The notes: generated by a model not told the origin, from the sequence alone. A stretch of 64,000 bases of DNA from Zopfochytrium polystomum (GCA_025765615.1 JAIVFJ010000217.1:1-64000), one strand, 5' to 3'; positions 21,401 through 37,351 are shown, counted from the stretch's first letter. Numbers and translations: made by a program.

Positions 21401-22522
21401 TTGCAGCAGTCGAAGCGGTGAGAGCATTCTCTATTATTAATACCACCTCCTGCTTTTCTTGGTTCCCAGATTGTGCTTCCCGTTGCTCTTCCTCGGCTCC
21501 CTTGCAGTGTAGTAAAATTTCCCGTCGAATGACTAGCTGCTACTTGGCGCGTGGTCCATCGCGCAAAACCCAAAGCCCTCCTTCGAAGTAGACGCCTTTA
21601 CCGAAAAGTGGGTCTGCCGGTCTACTCTGCCTCCGGAAGCGCGCTACCCTGGCCACATTTTCCTCTATGTCTACAACCTACTCCTCCTTGCCGGCGCACT
21701 GTATCTTGCACTTCGTGCTCAAAGCCTCGAGCGCCACTACTCAAGCCGCGCTGCCGACACCGCCGCTGCCATCACCGCCCTCAGTGCGACCCTTTTTCTC
21801 GCCGTAGTCGCTCTGCCGCTCTTAGAAACGGCCGAACCCGGCCCGAGAACCGATCTGGCGAGGTTCGCTGTTGTGTGGGCGGTGGCGATGTTTGCGCTGC
21901 TAGTCATTGTTGGAAGCAAGCTTATCGCGCTCGGTTACCAGACCCGGCGGGAGCAGGTGCGAGTTATGCCCTCAACGCACTCCTAAACTCAAACTTTGCT
22001 TCTTCTCTATCCTTCCCCATGTTCCCCATGTTCGCCAGGGCGAACTCACATCGCTCGACAGCAATCCTGCTTCATCATCCATCTGCCGCTCGAGCTCGTC
22101 ATACGCACTACATCGGACTGCGTACTGCAGATTAATACCTGTCACCCGCGTCAAGTCGCTGGTAATTCGATCCGTATCTTCACATTGTATAGTTCTTACT
22201 GCTCGGTCCACCTTACGATCGCGTAAACCAGCCAAGGGTCATTTACAGATGTCGAGCGAAACACGAAAGCTTTTGGAGACCTTGGCGGCGAGTACACTCT
22301 TCATTGCTCGGGGTGGAGAAAGGAGTGTTGCTGAGCATGGACGGGCACGGTAATGCGGCTGCGTTTCTTATCCAACGCAATGGGGATAAAACTTCGCCGC
22401 ACCTTTCCCTCAGCCGGTCAGTTTTAACTTGGGAGACTCTTAATGGGGAAGTTGTGCAGGTTGAGTTGGAGGACGGGGCGGCCGCAGAAGCTTACAGGGA
22501 CGCTATGACTAAACCTTTTTGA
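18465..22522 (+). CDS. Class C (GABA-B-like) G-protein-coupled receptor
   Basis: The start at 18465 gives a hydrophobic signal peptide (VSAVTVGLLVLAVAGG). After exon 1 (to about 18971) the bilobed ligand-binding domain appears in pieces: KLAIEDVNSDPKILPDV (from 19026), VIGGSGFLTDLAAT (about 19250), FPTFFRTTPNAGMLGPTIRL (about 19540) and RYMWTAINFPYPRG (about 19980). Seven membrane spans follow: about four in 21040-21417, then further spans after introns (PGHIFLYVYNLLLLAGALYL and TALSATLFLAVVALPLLE, 21650-21960). The intracellular tail extends to a stop near 22522, but the last joins are uncertain. Class C receptors signal through heterotrimeric G proteins at the plasma membrane. The ligand cannot be told from sequence. 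About ten introns; not all borders are resolved, and exon 1 may itself hold an intron. Confidence 0.78.
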
Positions 22523-22642
22523 GCAAGTCGAACAAAAAAATTGAAGAGACTACGTTTCCCCTAGCTTTTTGTATTCGGGGCCCACCCACGACTAGCAAAC
22601 TCAAATCAATATGAAAGAAGCGAGAAAAAATAGAGAGTGGTT

Positions 22643-23760
22643 TCACAGAACCGCATACGCTATCAAACCGGCGCCCACGGAGACCAGCAATGACGAGATA
22701 AAATTGACCTGAGCATTTGAGCGTCAGAGAAAAGGCAGACTAACGCCGCTGAACAAAACATAGTCCAACTGCACCTGATGGTTATCCAAAACCTCCCATC
22801 CGCTGATGATATCAAAGTCGCCGGAAACCTCGCCGGCAGCAGCTTTAGGACGGCGAAAGTCGGCCACCACCTGCCGTTTGCGTTTGTGATACCGTGTTTG
22901 CTGGAGAGTTGCACCAAGAAGCGAGTCGATCAAGGACCCCACCAGACCGCAAAATGTTCCAAGAAGGGTCAGTGTGATGGTGACACCGATGGAAAGGCAG
23001 CCAGAGCCCCAGAGTCCGAGAGCCGAGGCTAGGCCCACCACGGCGCCGCCAGCGGCAGAGGCGAGGGTGCCTTGCAATGAAATGGCTCCGTTTGTTCCCG
23101 GAGGCACTGGAGCGAATGTAGTAATGAGGCGGGGCAGTGACCGATTTAAGATTCCTAGCTCCGATGCCCAGGTGTCCCCGTTGCAGCAAGCGTAGTGCCT
23201 ATCGATGGGGGGTTTTTTAAGGGCGCGCAAGATGAGGGTCGAGTCGTGCTGCCCCAACACACCACGCACGACGGTGCGCGATATTCTTACCCGACAAAGG
23301 CTGCCACCAAAACCAAATTGAATGTGTCAACGCGAAATCCGAGGGCCATCGCACCGCCGGCTTCTCCCCAACAAGTGGATTCATCCAAGAGAGACCCACC
23401 ATTAGGGATGCCTGGCGGAGACATGGGGGGTCTCCGAGCGATCGCGCCGACCATCATGTGATGTAGCAGGCAGAGAGCACTGCCGGTCACACCATTCGAC
23501 AGAACCTGAGTGGCCGTCCGCTTGCTGCTGTCTTCGTAGCCTTCTTCCAGCTTCTTTTTTCTTCGAGCGCCGACTTTGGTGAGGCGTGATGAGGACAAGT
23601 AGAACGTAATGAGGGCGGCCGAGAATAGAGGCGAAGGATGGGTGAACGTGGCCAACCCGACGAGCACGGCGGCGATCGCGCCGGACACGGAAAGAGATTG
23701 CCGAATGATGCCGTGGTACGCGAGGGCGCCACAGAGGGGAATGGCGAGCAGGATATGCAT
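22643..23760 (-). CDS. TMEM19 / DUF92 family membrane protein
   Basis: Minus-strand exons are 23291..23760, 22745..23198 and 22643..22708; phases agree and give 329 residues. The family signature ACCNGDTWASELG, then LPRLITTFAPVPPGTNGAIS, is intact. Several hydrophobic segments are visible: N-terminal ILLAIPLCGALAYHG, SVSGAIAAVLVGLATF, the small-residue GAVVGLASALGLWGSGCL, VTITLTLLGTFCGLVGSLID and the C-terminal ISSLLVSVGAGLIAYAVL. In plants and cyanobacteria this family includes VTE6 (phytyl-phosphate kinase); animal TMEM19 function is uncertain, and so is this one. It is convergent with the GPCR gene. Confidence 0.9.
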
Positions 23761-24264
23761 TGCCGATTATGATGGCGATGGCCGGTGCCCCAGATGATTG
23801 AGTTTGTGGGGAGCTCCCGACCCCACACCGCGCCCTCGAAGGAATCACTGAACATACAATGGAGAGGGTTGGGAAAGGTTAGATGCCATCCTCGATCATC
23901 ATGCCGACGATCGGCGTCTTCCTCAACGATATTGAAAAGCGATTTGCACCGCCGCCCCTCTTTGCCAGCAAATCTCGCCGGCTGGCTCGCCATCGATGGG
24001 TCCGCCTTGCGTCCATCCCCGCCTTCCCCCCAAGCCGCACCTCGGAAAAGAGACGTCACGACTTCGTCACAGTTTCTTTCTCGCCAGGCCTGTCTCCTGC
24101 TCTCGCGCTTTCTCTCTCCGCATCTCTGTCTCTCCCTCTCCCCTCGCAACTCTCTCACTCTCTTTCTGACACACACACACACACTCTCTCTCTCTCTCTG
24201 TGACTAAAGTTCTGCCTCCATCCCTCCACACCTGCAACATTTTCTACCGAAACTTCTTCTTGAG
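23761..24264. promoter_or_regulatory. Divergent promoter region with microsatellites
   Basis: The gap between the divergent TMEM19 and EF-hand/WD40 genes contains pyrimidine-rich sequence, a CA run at about 24170-24182 and a CT run at about 24183-24200. Both promoters should be here. No TATA box was recognised. Confidence 0.4.
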
Positions 24265-29068
<4,804 letters not shown>

Positions 29069-29326
29069 GCACCAGTTGGCCAAGCAAAGGCAGCCACACG
29101 AAGGGCGTGCGGGGGCGAGTTGAAGTTGACAAATATAATCTATGTAAATATTTACGCGGTGGACTGCCCGATCACCATTTGCAAGGCAATATAATTGCAC
29201 CTAGTTTATGCATTACAGGAACACGGCTGCAGTTCAAGTGCCGTTTATACAACTTAGTTTTTATTCGGACCTCGAATTCGAGGAGGGCATTCCACGCCCG
29301 CGGAAACAGAGGTTGTTGAAGGAATC

Positions 29327-31239
29327 TTAAGCTGAAAGCTTAGCCTTGATAGCGGCTTCAAGCTTGCCGTTGTCGGCAGCAAAGTTGCGGATTCTGCAAA
29401 AGAGAACGATTTTAGTAGGCGCTCGTAAGAGAGATTGAAAATTGACCGACTGCTTACCCTGTTCATCCCACACCATATTCGAACCGATCAACAAATGCAG
29501 AATTAGTTAATAGCCTTGCCGAAAGAAGCGGCAGCAAAACGACGAACCCTCGGACAGTTTCTCCGTGGCCATGGCATCTTGATTCATTTCCCATCTGAAC
29601 TTCTTCTCGTCGTAAGTGACCTTAGCGATGTCCAACGCCGCCGCCTTCTCCTTGTTGAGGCGCGGGGAAAGCGCCTTGTCCGACTTGGCCAATTCGTCCA
29701 ACAGAGCCGGCGAAATCGTCAAAAAGTCACATCCAGTGAGTTCTTCGATTTCGCCGACATTGCGGAAGGAAGCGCCCATGACGATGGTGTTGTAGCCGTG
29801 CTTTTTGTAGTAGTTGTAGATGCGCTGGACGGACACGACACCGGGGTCCTCCGTTGCAGCGTACGTCTTGCCGGTGGACTTCTTGTGCCAATCAAGGATA
29901 CGACCCACAAACGGAGAGATCAACGTAACCTTCGCCTCGGCACACGCAACCGCCTTTCGTGGAAGAATAAGACGGAATTCCGATCAATAACTAAGCTCAC
30001 CTGGGGGAAGCCGAACAGGAGGGTCAAGTTGCAGTGGATTCCATCCTTGGCTTCAAGTTCTTTGGCAGCTTGAATACCCTCCCAAGTCGACGCAATCTTA
30101 ATCAGTACGCGGTCCTTCGACACGCCTGCCTCATGGTACAGGGCGATGATACGCTTGGCCTTCGCGATGGTGGCCTCGGTGTCGAAGGAAAGACTGAGGT
30201 TCTGAAAGTCAGTTCCAGACATCAAGCGATATCAACTGTTTACCGAGCGTCCACTTCGGTCGAGACTCGGCCAGGAACGATCTTCAAGATTTCACTGCCA
30301 AAGTTGACGAGCTGAAGGAGCACTTTAGTCGCTTTTCAAGACATAAATAGAAGCTTGAGAATAGGTACCAGCTTATCCAAAGCCCATTGCAGCTGCTCTT
30401 CCGGGTCCCTTTAAATTCATTGCATTCAGTGACTCCACTGCTGTACAATTCTGGCGGTTGAAACTGAAAGACCTACTTCGACTTGCTCAAGCCATAGGCG
30501 ACAGCGTCATCAATGAGCTTGGTGTACTGGGGCTTCTGCGAGGCAGCCAAAATGAGCGAAGGGTTGGTGGTGGCGTCCTGGGGCTTAAACGCGGCGATGG
30601 CTGGAACCGTGGGACGGCGCGTGGAGGTGGCGGATTGGGCACGTTACTTCAATTTCAGGAATATCGATAGCACCAATTGGACTTGTCACACACGTCTGTG
30701 CCTCAAACCCACGCCAATCATTCTCTGGAGGGGCGAGGAGGGAAGAAGGGGAGGAGGGGAGGGGGAAGCGACTGCTCACACTCGAAGTCTCCCGTGTCCG
30801 CGACAACGGTGGTGTACCTGAGCAAGGGATGAAATTTGAATTAGCTGCTCAAACATGAGATAGCAGGACATAGAGGGAAAGCCTATCAACCACAGGAGAA
30901 ATCCATGCAGCGGATCAGATCTGTCGACGGTACTGAAGGATACGACGCTCGAATGCGTGCATGCACCCGCAAAAACGCGGTCATGACCCCCCAACGCTGT
31001 CTTTCGCTCAGTCTTCTTCCTCAACCTGTGCTCCCGTCCCGGAATGCGACCGGTCTCGCGCGCCGTGCATCTGTCCACAGGCGCACTCACGCACACGTTC
31101 ACACACACACACACTCACACACACACACGCTCAAACAAGCATCACGCCGCACACGCGCCCGCTGCTTCCCCACTGGCTCGCTCGCTCACTCGTGTGCTCC
31201 CTCTTACTTCTTCAGGTGTTCGAGTGACGACGACGCCAT
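29327..31239 (-). CDS. TAL1: Transaldolase
   Basis: Minus-strand exons are 31208..31239, 30780..30817, 30477..30600, 30369..30408, 30244..30311, 30001..30193, 29548..29953, a proposed single base 29458, and 29327..29393. All phases agree. The enzyme transfers dihydroxyacetone between sedoheptulose-7-phosphate and glyceraldehyde-3-phosphate in the cytosolic pentose phosphate pathway. Seen in order: [20 protein letters not shown], the [12 protein letters not shown] signature, [19 protein letters not shown], the Schiff-base lysine in [46 protein letters not shown] and the C-terminal [12 protein letters not shown]. Length is about 324 residues, usual for the TalB/Tal1 type. Intron 1 is unusually long (390 nt) and carries CA and other repeats. 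Confidence 0.93.
29394..29547 (-). other. Proposed split intron with one-nucleotide exon (stwintron-like)
   Basis: The preceding exon ends GAG|G in phase 1 (base 29548), but the last exon (29393) starts A|ATC in phase 2, so one base is missing. Within the gap, reading the minus strand, AACAG|G|GTAAGC occurs: an acceptor, one G (29458) and a good donor. Splicing GTTCGT...ACAG (29547-29459), keeping G, then splicing GTAAGC...TTTGCAG (29457-29394, 64 nt) gives codon GGA and restores the family's conserved LSEGIRNFA. Confidence 0.65.
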
Positions 31240-31253
31240 GTCTCTCAGGCTTG

Positions 31254-31282
31254 ATTGATTGATTGATTGATTGATTGACTGA
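31254..31282. repeat. (GATT)n tandem repeat
   Basis: Six to seven GATT units lie immediately upstream of the transaldolase start (which is on the minus strand), so within its promoter or 5' UTR. Confidence 0.9.
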
Positions 31283-31494
31283 TTGCGGCTGTTTTTCCTT
31301 TTTGCTTTTGCTTTTATAAGTGTGCGGTGTGTGCGTTCCACTTTTCTTTTTATTTTTTCATTCTCTCAGTCAACTGAAGGAGGACCCATGAGAACGAATT
31401 TGAAATTGGGCGGCTCTGTCCGCGCGTCGCACAAGAGACAGAAAGCGACGTCAAACAGGTATCCGCCCTTGGGATGGATGGAGAGAGAGTGAGG

Positions 31495-31499
31495 GAGAG

Positions 31500-31559
<60 letters not shown>

Positions 31560-31580
31560 TGTGTGTGTGTGTGTGTGTGT
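31495..31580. repeat. (GA)n-(GT)n compound microsatellite
   Basis: A GA array of about 60 nt passes straight into a GT array and ends one or two bases from the stop codon of the minus-strand arrestin-like gene. It therefore forms the beginning of that gene's 3' UTR as CA then CT repeats. Confidence 0.9.
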
Positions 31581-33355
31581 TTATTGGTATGTTGGGGGGG
31601 AGTTGTCGGTCGGACGGTTGCTGGCACTGCCATCCAAAGCGAGCGACGGCGGCGGCGCGGGCGACGGCTCGCGGGAAGGCATGGAAAGGCCTTCCCCCTT
31701 GTGGCTGGGTCTCGGCGAGGGCGGTGCCTTGCTGCTTTTGCCATGGTCGTAATCGGGCAAGCCGATGCCCGGTTGGACCTTGGCCGCCGCAAACACTCCC
31801 GCCTTGGCCGGACCCACCGCGATCGGCAGGATGCCCTCTGCGATCCTGGTCATCTCCCCAGTCTTGCACGTGATGATGCAAATGATCTCGTGCATGACCA
31901 CCACGCTCCCCCACCGTCCATCGTAGTTGACGCAGTCGTTCTCACGCATCCCAAACGCCATCAGCTTGAGCTTCTCGTCGACCTTTTCCACCGACGGCAC
32001 GCGCCGCGCCGACGCGTGTGGCGGTACTTTGATGACGGTCTTGATCGTGCGCGCGTCCGCCGGACACTGTGCGGCGAGCGCCGGACTGCTGACTCCGTCC
32101 GCCTTGGACCGCCAGTTCATTCGGCCTTTGCTAAGCTTCACGCGAGTCACCACGTGCGACGTGGCCCGAACCGGCTGGAACGGGTCGATCGCCGGGTTCT
32201 CGAAGTGGATCACAAACTCAGAGAGTATAAACTCAACCCTTGCGATCATGTCGAGGGGCGTGCCGATGTGCGGGTGTTGGACCACAATCTGCGCGATAAA
32301 TTCGTCTCCTGGCGTGACGTACTGATGTGACAGGCGGAACCACCATGGAAACGGGACTGGGCCGAGGGTCCCCACCGGCCCTTCGCCCGTCAACGATGGG
32401 GAAAGCGACTGCCCAATACTCGGTGTGATGAGGGGAACCGGCAGGTTGCAGATCAGCGAAGCTGGCTCATTGCTCACCAGCTTTGACAGCAGCTTTCCGC
32501 GCTGCTCAGACGCAGCCACCTTTAACTCGTACAAAACCTGCATTTTGTTTGGGTGCATCGTTGAAGTGAGGAGGTCGAGGGCCGGCGGCATTGGGGAATC
32601 GAACGGGAAAGTAAATAGACCGTAAATGTCCTGTGATGGGGGCTTTTCAACAGATTAGTTTCCCATGGCGCATAATCGAGCAACCATTTGATTGATCGGG
32701 AAACTGGGAAACTTACAATCACGATATCGCTTGCAATGACGGCAGGGTCCACCGTCGCAACCTTCATTTTGAATGGATGAATGAATCCCCTGATTGTGTC
32801 CGTGGGAGCATTTGACGTCTTTGGAAGGAGGCCAGGCAAGTACCCGGAAAGAATGACATCCAGGGAAACCGACAGTTCACGAAGCGAAACCGGCTTTCTG
32901 GTTGCATTTCTCAGTCGAACAACGCCCGAGATGGACCAACTCCCGCAGCCGTTCAGACCTTCGACGAGAGCGATGGGTCCGGCGGCACCGCCCTCGAACG
33001 ATGTGGGGAACAGGGCGATCTGGAGCGGAGCGTCAGCCGAGGAGGCCGCGACGGGCGACGTGCCGGTCCGCGGGTCGGGCACCGGAGCGACGATCGGCAC
33101 GATGGTCGGGCTCAAGGCGTCGAGGTGGAACTCCAGCAGCTCCGAGGCGGGAGTCACGCCGCCGGCGGTGAGGGCCTGGAAGTGCAGCGGGGACGGTAGG
33201 GCGGAGAACGAGCGGAAGCCGTCGACGTAGGCGGCGAGGGCCGGGCGGAAGGCGAGGAAGTCAGCGATGAGCTTGCGCAGCATCGCCTCCTCGTACGCCT
33301 TGGCGCTGATGTGCTGGTGCATGTGCGACGACGACATGTGCGCATCCATCGCCAT
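31581..33355 (-). CDS. Arrestin-fold protein
   Basis: Two exons, complement(32717..33355) and complement(31581..32630), join in phase 0 to give 562 residues. After an N-terminal His/Met-rich stretch and a helical segment (EEAMLRKLIADFLAF), arrestin-type beta-sandwich features appear: SGVVRLRNATRKPVSLRELS, then FTFPFDSPMPPALDL, the family-typical F-x-F-P strand before a long basic-polar strand (MQVLYELKVAASEQ). A second lobe follows, with IARVEFILSEFVIHF and CIITCKTGEMTRIAEG. The C-terminal 60 residues are Pro/Ser-rich with possible PPxY-like PPTYQ at the very end. Fungal arrestin-related proteins link cargo to HECT ubiquitin ligases through PY motifs; that role here is inference. Confidence 0.72.
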
Positions 33356-33408
33356 TGTTGCTGCTCTGCTTGCTTGCCTGCTTCCTGTGAGGTGCGTTCT
33401 TTTTTCTC

Positions 33409-33447
<39 letters not shown>

Positions 33448-34384
33448 TTTTTGAATGCTCTCTCAGACTCCCTGGTCGAGACACCACCCAGTCCTCGCCC
33501 GTACCCAACTTTTTTTTCTTCTTTTTTTTCTGCTTTCCTTGAATTTCCTTTTTTGGTATGTAAACAGACCACTTGTCTCTCGACCGCACTTATTGACTAG
33601 TCGCAGACCCGCTGCCTTTTAATGGTGGAAGCCTGGCAAATCCACACGACACAATAGAACAGCTGACCCTACTAACACAACCCCCCTCTTTCCAAAGATA
33701 GATCAGTTCTCCCCACCACCGTGCAACGATACACGAAGAAACTGTCAAAATCACTCATTTAATGGCCAGAAAATTGGTATTGGCCTGAAAAATTGGCGCA
33801 TCTAGTAGATTCTTTCATATCTGCAGAAATGAACACTACTGGTTGAGGAGAACCATATGGAATGCCCTGAACGAAAATATAAATAGGGGAACGTTGATTT
33901 CGAATTTTGCTTGTTTTTGATGTCCCGCATTGTACTGTGATTATCCACTTTGTGATCTCATAATGGATCAAAGCCGAAAGGGCCCGACACTCGACAGTTG
34001 CACTTTGGTATTCACTGTTGGAACTTTGACTCCAGTTGGATTGCTGCAAAATTGGTAACTTTGCTGGAACCAAAACAGTGTGGTGTGGCACTATGTAAAT
34101 CACGACTGAAATTCAACATGGTCCAAATAGTGGATCCCAAAGTTCTGGGGCAACTGCTGTCACTCGTGTTCGCTCCCTGTCGTGGCTGGTTTGTTGGCGT
34201 TGGGCCTGTTGCCAGCCAGCCGCGGCCCCTCCAGCCAACCACGGGCTGACAAGTTCGTCCAGGCTGTTTTTTGTTTTCTTTTTCTTTTTTCTTTCTTTCT
34301 CCTCTCTCTTTCTTTCTTTTTTTCTGCACTGCGGTTGCTTGATTGATTGGCCAACAACACACACACACACACACACACACCACC
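33356..34384. promoter_or_regulatory. Divergent promoter region
   Basis: Lies between the divergent arrestin-like and BRX1 genes. It contains a T24 tract at about 33418-33442 just upstream of the arrestin-like start, a CA run at about 34359-34380 directly before the BRX1 ATG, and AT-rich sequence around 33880-33960. No other gene is recognised. Confidence 0.4.
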
Positions 34385-36147
34385 ATGTATGACGAAGGCA
34401 GCGACAGCGACGAGAGCAGCAACGGCGTCGGGAGGAAGGCACTTCTTTCTTCGCGGTACCGGAACAACAACGGCGACCACGACGACGACCACGACGGCGA
34501 TTTCGACGACGACGACGAGGTCAACGACAGCGGAAGCGAGGACGCCGCCGATGCCGTCGACGACGACGGCAACGACGACGAAGGCGCCGATGTCATCAGC
34601 GGTCAGGACGACGACGCCGGGCGTGCGGCGGCAGCAGCCTCCGGGGAAAGCAGCAAGCGGAAGGGCGGCAAAAAGGCGGCGGCAGCGGCGCGGGGCGACG
34701 CGAAGCAGGGCAAGGGGAACGGAAAGAGCAACCTGGGTCCCAAGCCGGACCGCACAAAGGTCTCGAAAAATAAGCAGAGGGTCCTGATCCTCTCGTCCCG
34801 CGGGACCACCCAACGGTGCGTTGAATTTTTTTTTTTTTTTTTTTTTGTTTGTTTCTCGCGCAGCTTCCACTTTATTGCCCAAAGTTCGTCGTACCCTCGC
34901 TCTGTTTTCCACGTCATGTCTTTTTGCAACAGTTTAGTGACCGCGCGGCTTTCCCTGCAGGTTTCGACACTTGCTGAATGACCTTCATGCGCTGATGCCA
35001 CATTCAAAGCGAGGTAATGATGTCGGTCCATTCTACCATGTGTTTTTTTATTTATTTATTTATTTATTTTTGTTTTCCATTACTTTGCCCCTGCCCACCA
35101 ATCATTCGCTGCGCAACGGACTCTTGTTCTATCAACCGCAGAAAGCAAGCTGGACACGAAAACAAAGCTGTCTGTTCTGAACGAACTCGCCGCAGACATC
35201 CAGTGCAACAATTGCATCTTCTTTGACGTGAGAAAGAACCAGGACCTTTACATGTGGATGTCGCGGACGCCGTCCGGGCCAAGTGTTAAGTTTTTGGTTC
35301 AAGGAGGTGCGTGTGTCCCCCCAATCTTCTTCCGCAGACTCAACAAACCCTTTGCCCTTTTCTCCGCTTCACTCTACCACCTCAGTGCACACGATGGACG
35401 AGCTGCGGATGACGGGCAACTGCCTGAAGGGCTCGCGTCCGATCCTCTCGTTCGACCAGCACTTTGATGACGGCAACCGACCGCACTTGCCCCTACTGCG
35501 TGAGCTCTTCTGCCAGGTGAGATTGAGCGAAGCCAATAATTCTCCCTCGTATTTCTCTTTTTCCCCCTACACCCCACCCTCCATTTGGAACCAACACCCG
35601 CGAGCCGAGCTAAAATCCAAACAACCAAACGCGAAAAAAGGTCTTTGGGACGCCGCGAACGTCGAGGAAAATCAAACCGTTCATCGACCACGTGCTGACC
35701 TTCTCGGTCGTGGGAGAGCAGATCTTTTTCAGAAACTACCAGGTTAGTCCCTTCACTGCAGCCACGCTCTTTCAGCGAAACACAAAAACGTACCGGCGGT
35801 AATCAGGACTAAACTTCCAACACTGCGGGGCCTCCTCCTCCTCCTCCTCCTCCTCCTCCTCCTCTCCCTCCGCTCCCGACCTCGCCCAGGCAATAGAAAA
35901 GGAAGGCCAAATGGCGCTCGTCGAAATCGGGCCGCGATTCAACCTGACCATCATGCGGATATTCAGCGGCAGTTTTTTGGGTGCGACGCTCTACGAGAAT
36001 CCAAAGTTTGTCAGCCCCAACTTAGTTCGGCGCGAGCAGCGGCTCGCTGAGCAGCTCAAGTACTTTAACCGCGTCAAGGCCACGATGGAGAGGGACCAGA
36101 GGGCGGTTCCCTTGCCCCAGGATGAGCTTTCAGACGTGTTCCGTTAA
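34385..36147 (+). CDS. BRX1: Ribosome biogenesis protein BRX1 (Brix domain)
   Basis: Exons 34385..34815, 34961..35013, 35142..35306, 35386..35516, 35641..35742 and 35890..36147 have consistent phases. The N-terminal 110 residues are extremely acidic (Asp/Glu runs), followed by a Lys/Ala-rich stretch. The Brix domain starts KQRVLILSSRGTTQRFRHLL and continues KLSVLNELAADIQCNNCIFF, QDLYMWMSRTPSGPSVKFLV, VHTMDELRMTGNCLKGSRPI, FFRNYQ and ALVEIGPRFNLTIMRIFSGS, a clear match to BRX1. It acts in the nucleolus in early 60S subunit assembly. The acidic N-terminus is longer than usual for this protein. Intron 1 has a T19 run straight after the donor; intron 5 has a (CCT)n run before its acceptor. Confidence 0.94.
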
Positions 36148-36626
36148 AAAAAAGAAATCAAAACTATTCAAAGTTTAGGTGTGGGTGGGAGGGGGCTGGA
36201 ATTAATAAATTGCATGGGGGGGGATGCTTTTATGCTGCGTGCGGTTTCGCGTCGCGAAGTTTACCCTGTGCTGGCTGCCGTCGCTCGCAAGCAAAGCGGA
36301 GACATTTTTTGGCTAACCACTCCCACCACTTCATTTACATCAAGCATGTTGTTAGTTTTTTTTTTTTTTTTTTTTTTTCGGGCCGGAGCGCCGACAAAAT
36401 CTGCGCGCCAGACCGGCCAAAAGCTGCATCAGCGCACCCGTTCCGTCCCACACTTTTGCCATCCCCGCCATCGCGCTCAAAAACACGCCTCACGCCCTCG
36501 CCGTTCGCTTCGCGACCAGGCGCAGCAGCGGCGTCTGCCCACTGCACAGCTGGTGCATCGTCAGAACCTACCAAGGCTGCCGCTGAGATGGGCGTGCCTT
36601 GCTCATGTGTGACTGCATGGATGAAG
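36148..36626. other. Intergenic region up to the transposon nest
   Basis: The BRX1 3' flank contains a T21 tract at about 36358-36378 and GC-rich sequence thereafter. No gene is recognised. The transposon boundary at 36627 is sharp. Confidence 0.5.
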
Positions 36627-37351
36627 TGTAAACAGTCTACTCTGAGTGAGTGAGTAGAAGGAATGAATGAAGTGGAGATGTGTGTTTGTGGGTGGTCCTT
36701 CTCCCCAACTTGGAGAGAAAGAGAAAAACTCTGTTATGAATTATGGATACAGAATGATGATATGCACACTGTAATAGTTGCTGGGTGTCAGGAACATGGC
36801 AGGACAGGGCAAGGCAGACAAGGAACTGAGAGGAGTGATGATTGTATTGGAAACAATAATTCACTTGAGGGATGGGACAGGTCCCCCATCCCCCTTTTAT
36901 ACCTTTTGAGAGTCTTCCTTGTCAAGACTCAAAGACAGTACCAAAAAGAGCAATCACTAATACAATGATACCAATGATACCAATGACAGCAAGACAAGTC
37001 AGGAAAGTAAAGAAGGTTCCAGAAGGTTCCACAAGGTTCCATGAAGGAATGTTCTAGAAGGTTCCAGAGGTTTCCAGAGGGTAATTCATAACACTGGGCA
37101 ACTGTGACTGGCACAGGGTAAAAACCTCTCCTATATTATCTGCTTGAGCGGAGGAGGAGGAAAACTGTTGACACCTAGTTTCTTTTCCACTTAATACTCA
37201 GAATATTTGTCATCAGCGCAAGCCAGTGCCCAGGTCTGCATTGGCAATGGCTCACTCTCCCATGGGCATCGTGAGAACGATAACTGACAGTTGCAATAGG
37301 TTCGGGTCCATCTTGTGCCTCTTGCTGCTAATCAGTCAGTTCCGCCTAACA
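36627..37351 (-). repeat. Cop1 LTR (long version)
   Basis: Minus-strand LTR starting TGTTAGGCGGAACTGACTGG (37351) and ending in GACTGTTTACA (36627), so it has TG...CA ends. A G-rich polypurine tract (revcomp of CCCCCCCGCAC, 37352-37361) precedes it, as expected for a 3' LTR. On the minus strand GGTATAAAAGGGGG near 36890-36905 is a strong TATA box. An array of GAA/TTC units lies upstream at 37011-37080. It is about 310 nt longer than the Cop1 LTR at 57831. Confidence 0.85.
37011..37080. promoter_or_regulatory. Heat-shock-element-like array in Cop1 LTR
   Basis: About fourteen 5-nt units occur in one register: GAA at 37012, TTC 37017, GAA 37022, TTC 37027, CAA 37032, TTC 37037, then, after a slip, GAA 37047, TTC 37052, GAA 37057, TTC 37062, GAG 37067, TTC 37072 and GAG 37077. 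Alternating nGAAn and nTTCn is the HSF-binding pattern. In LTR orientation it lies 110-190 bp upstream of the TATA box. Confidence 0.65.

Noticed and set aside
31474..31760. Long plus-strand reading frames made of Arg-Glu and Val-Cys repeats
   Set aside because: They are translations of the GA and GT microsatellites and of the antisense of the arrestin-like gene.
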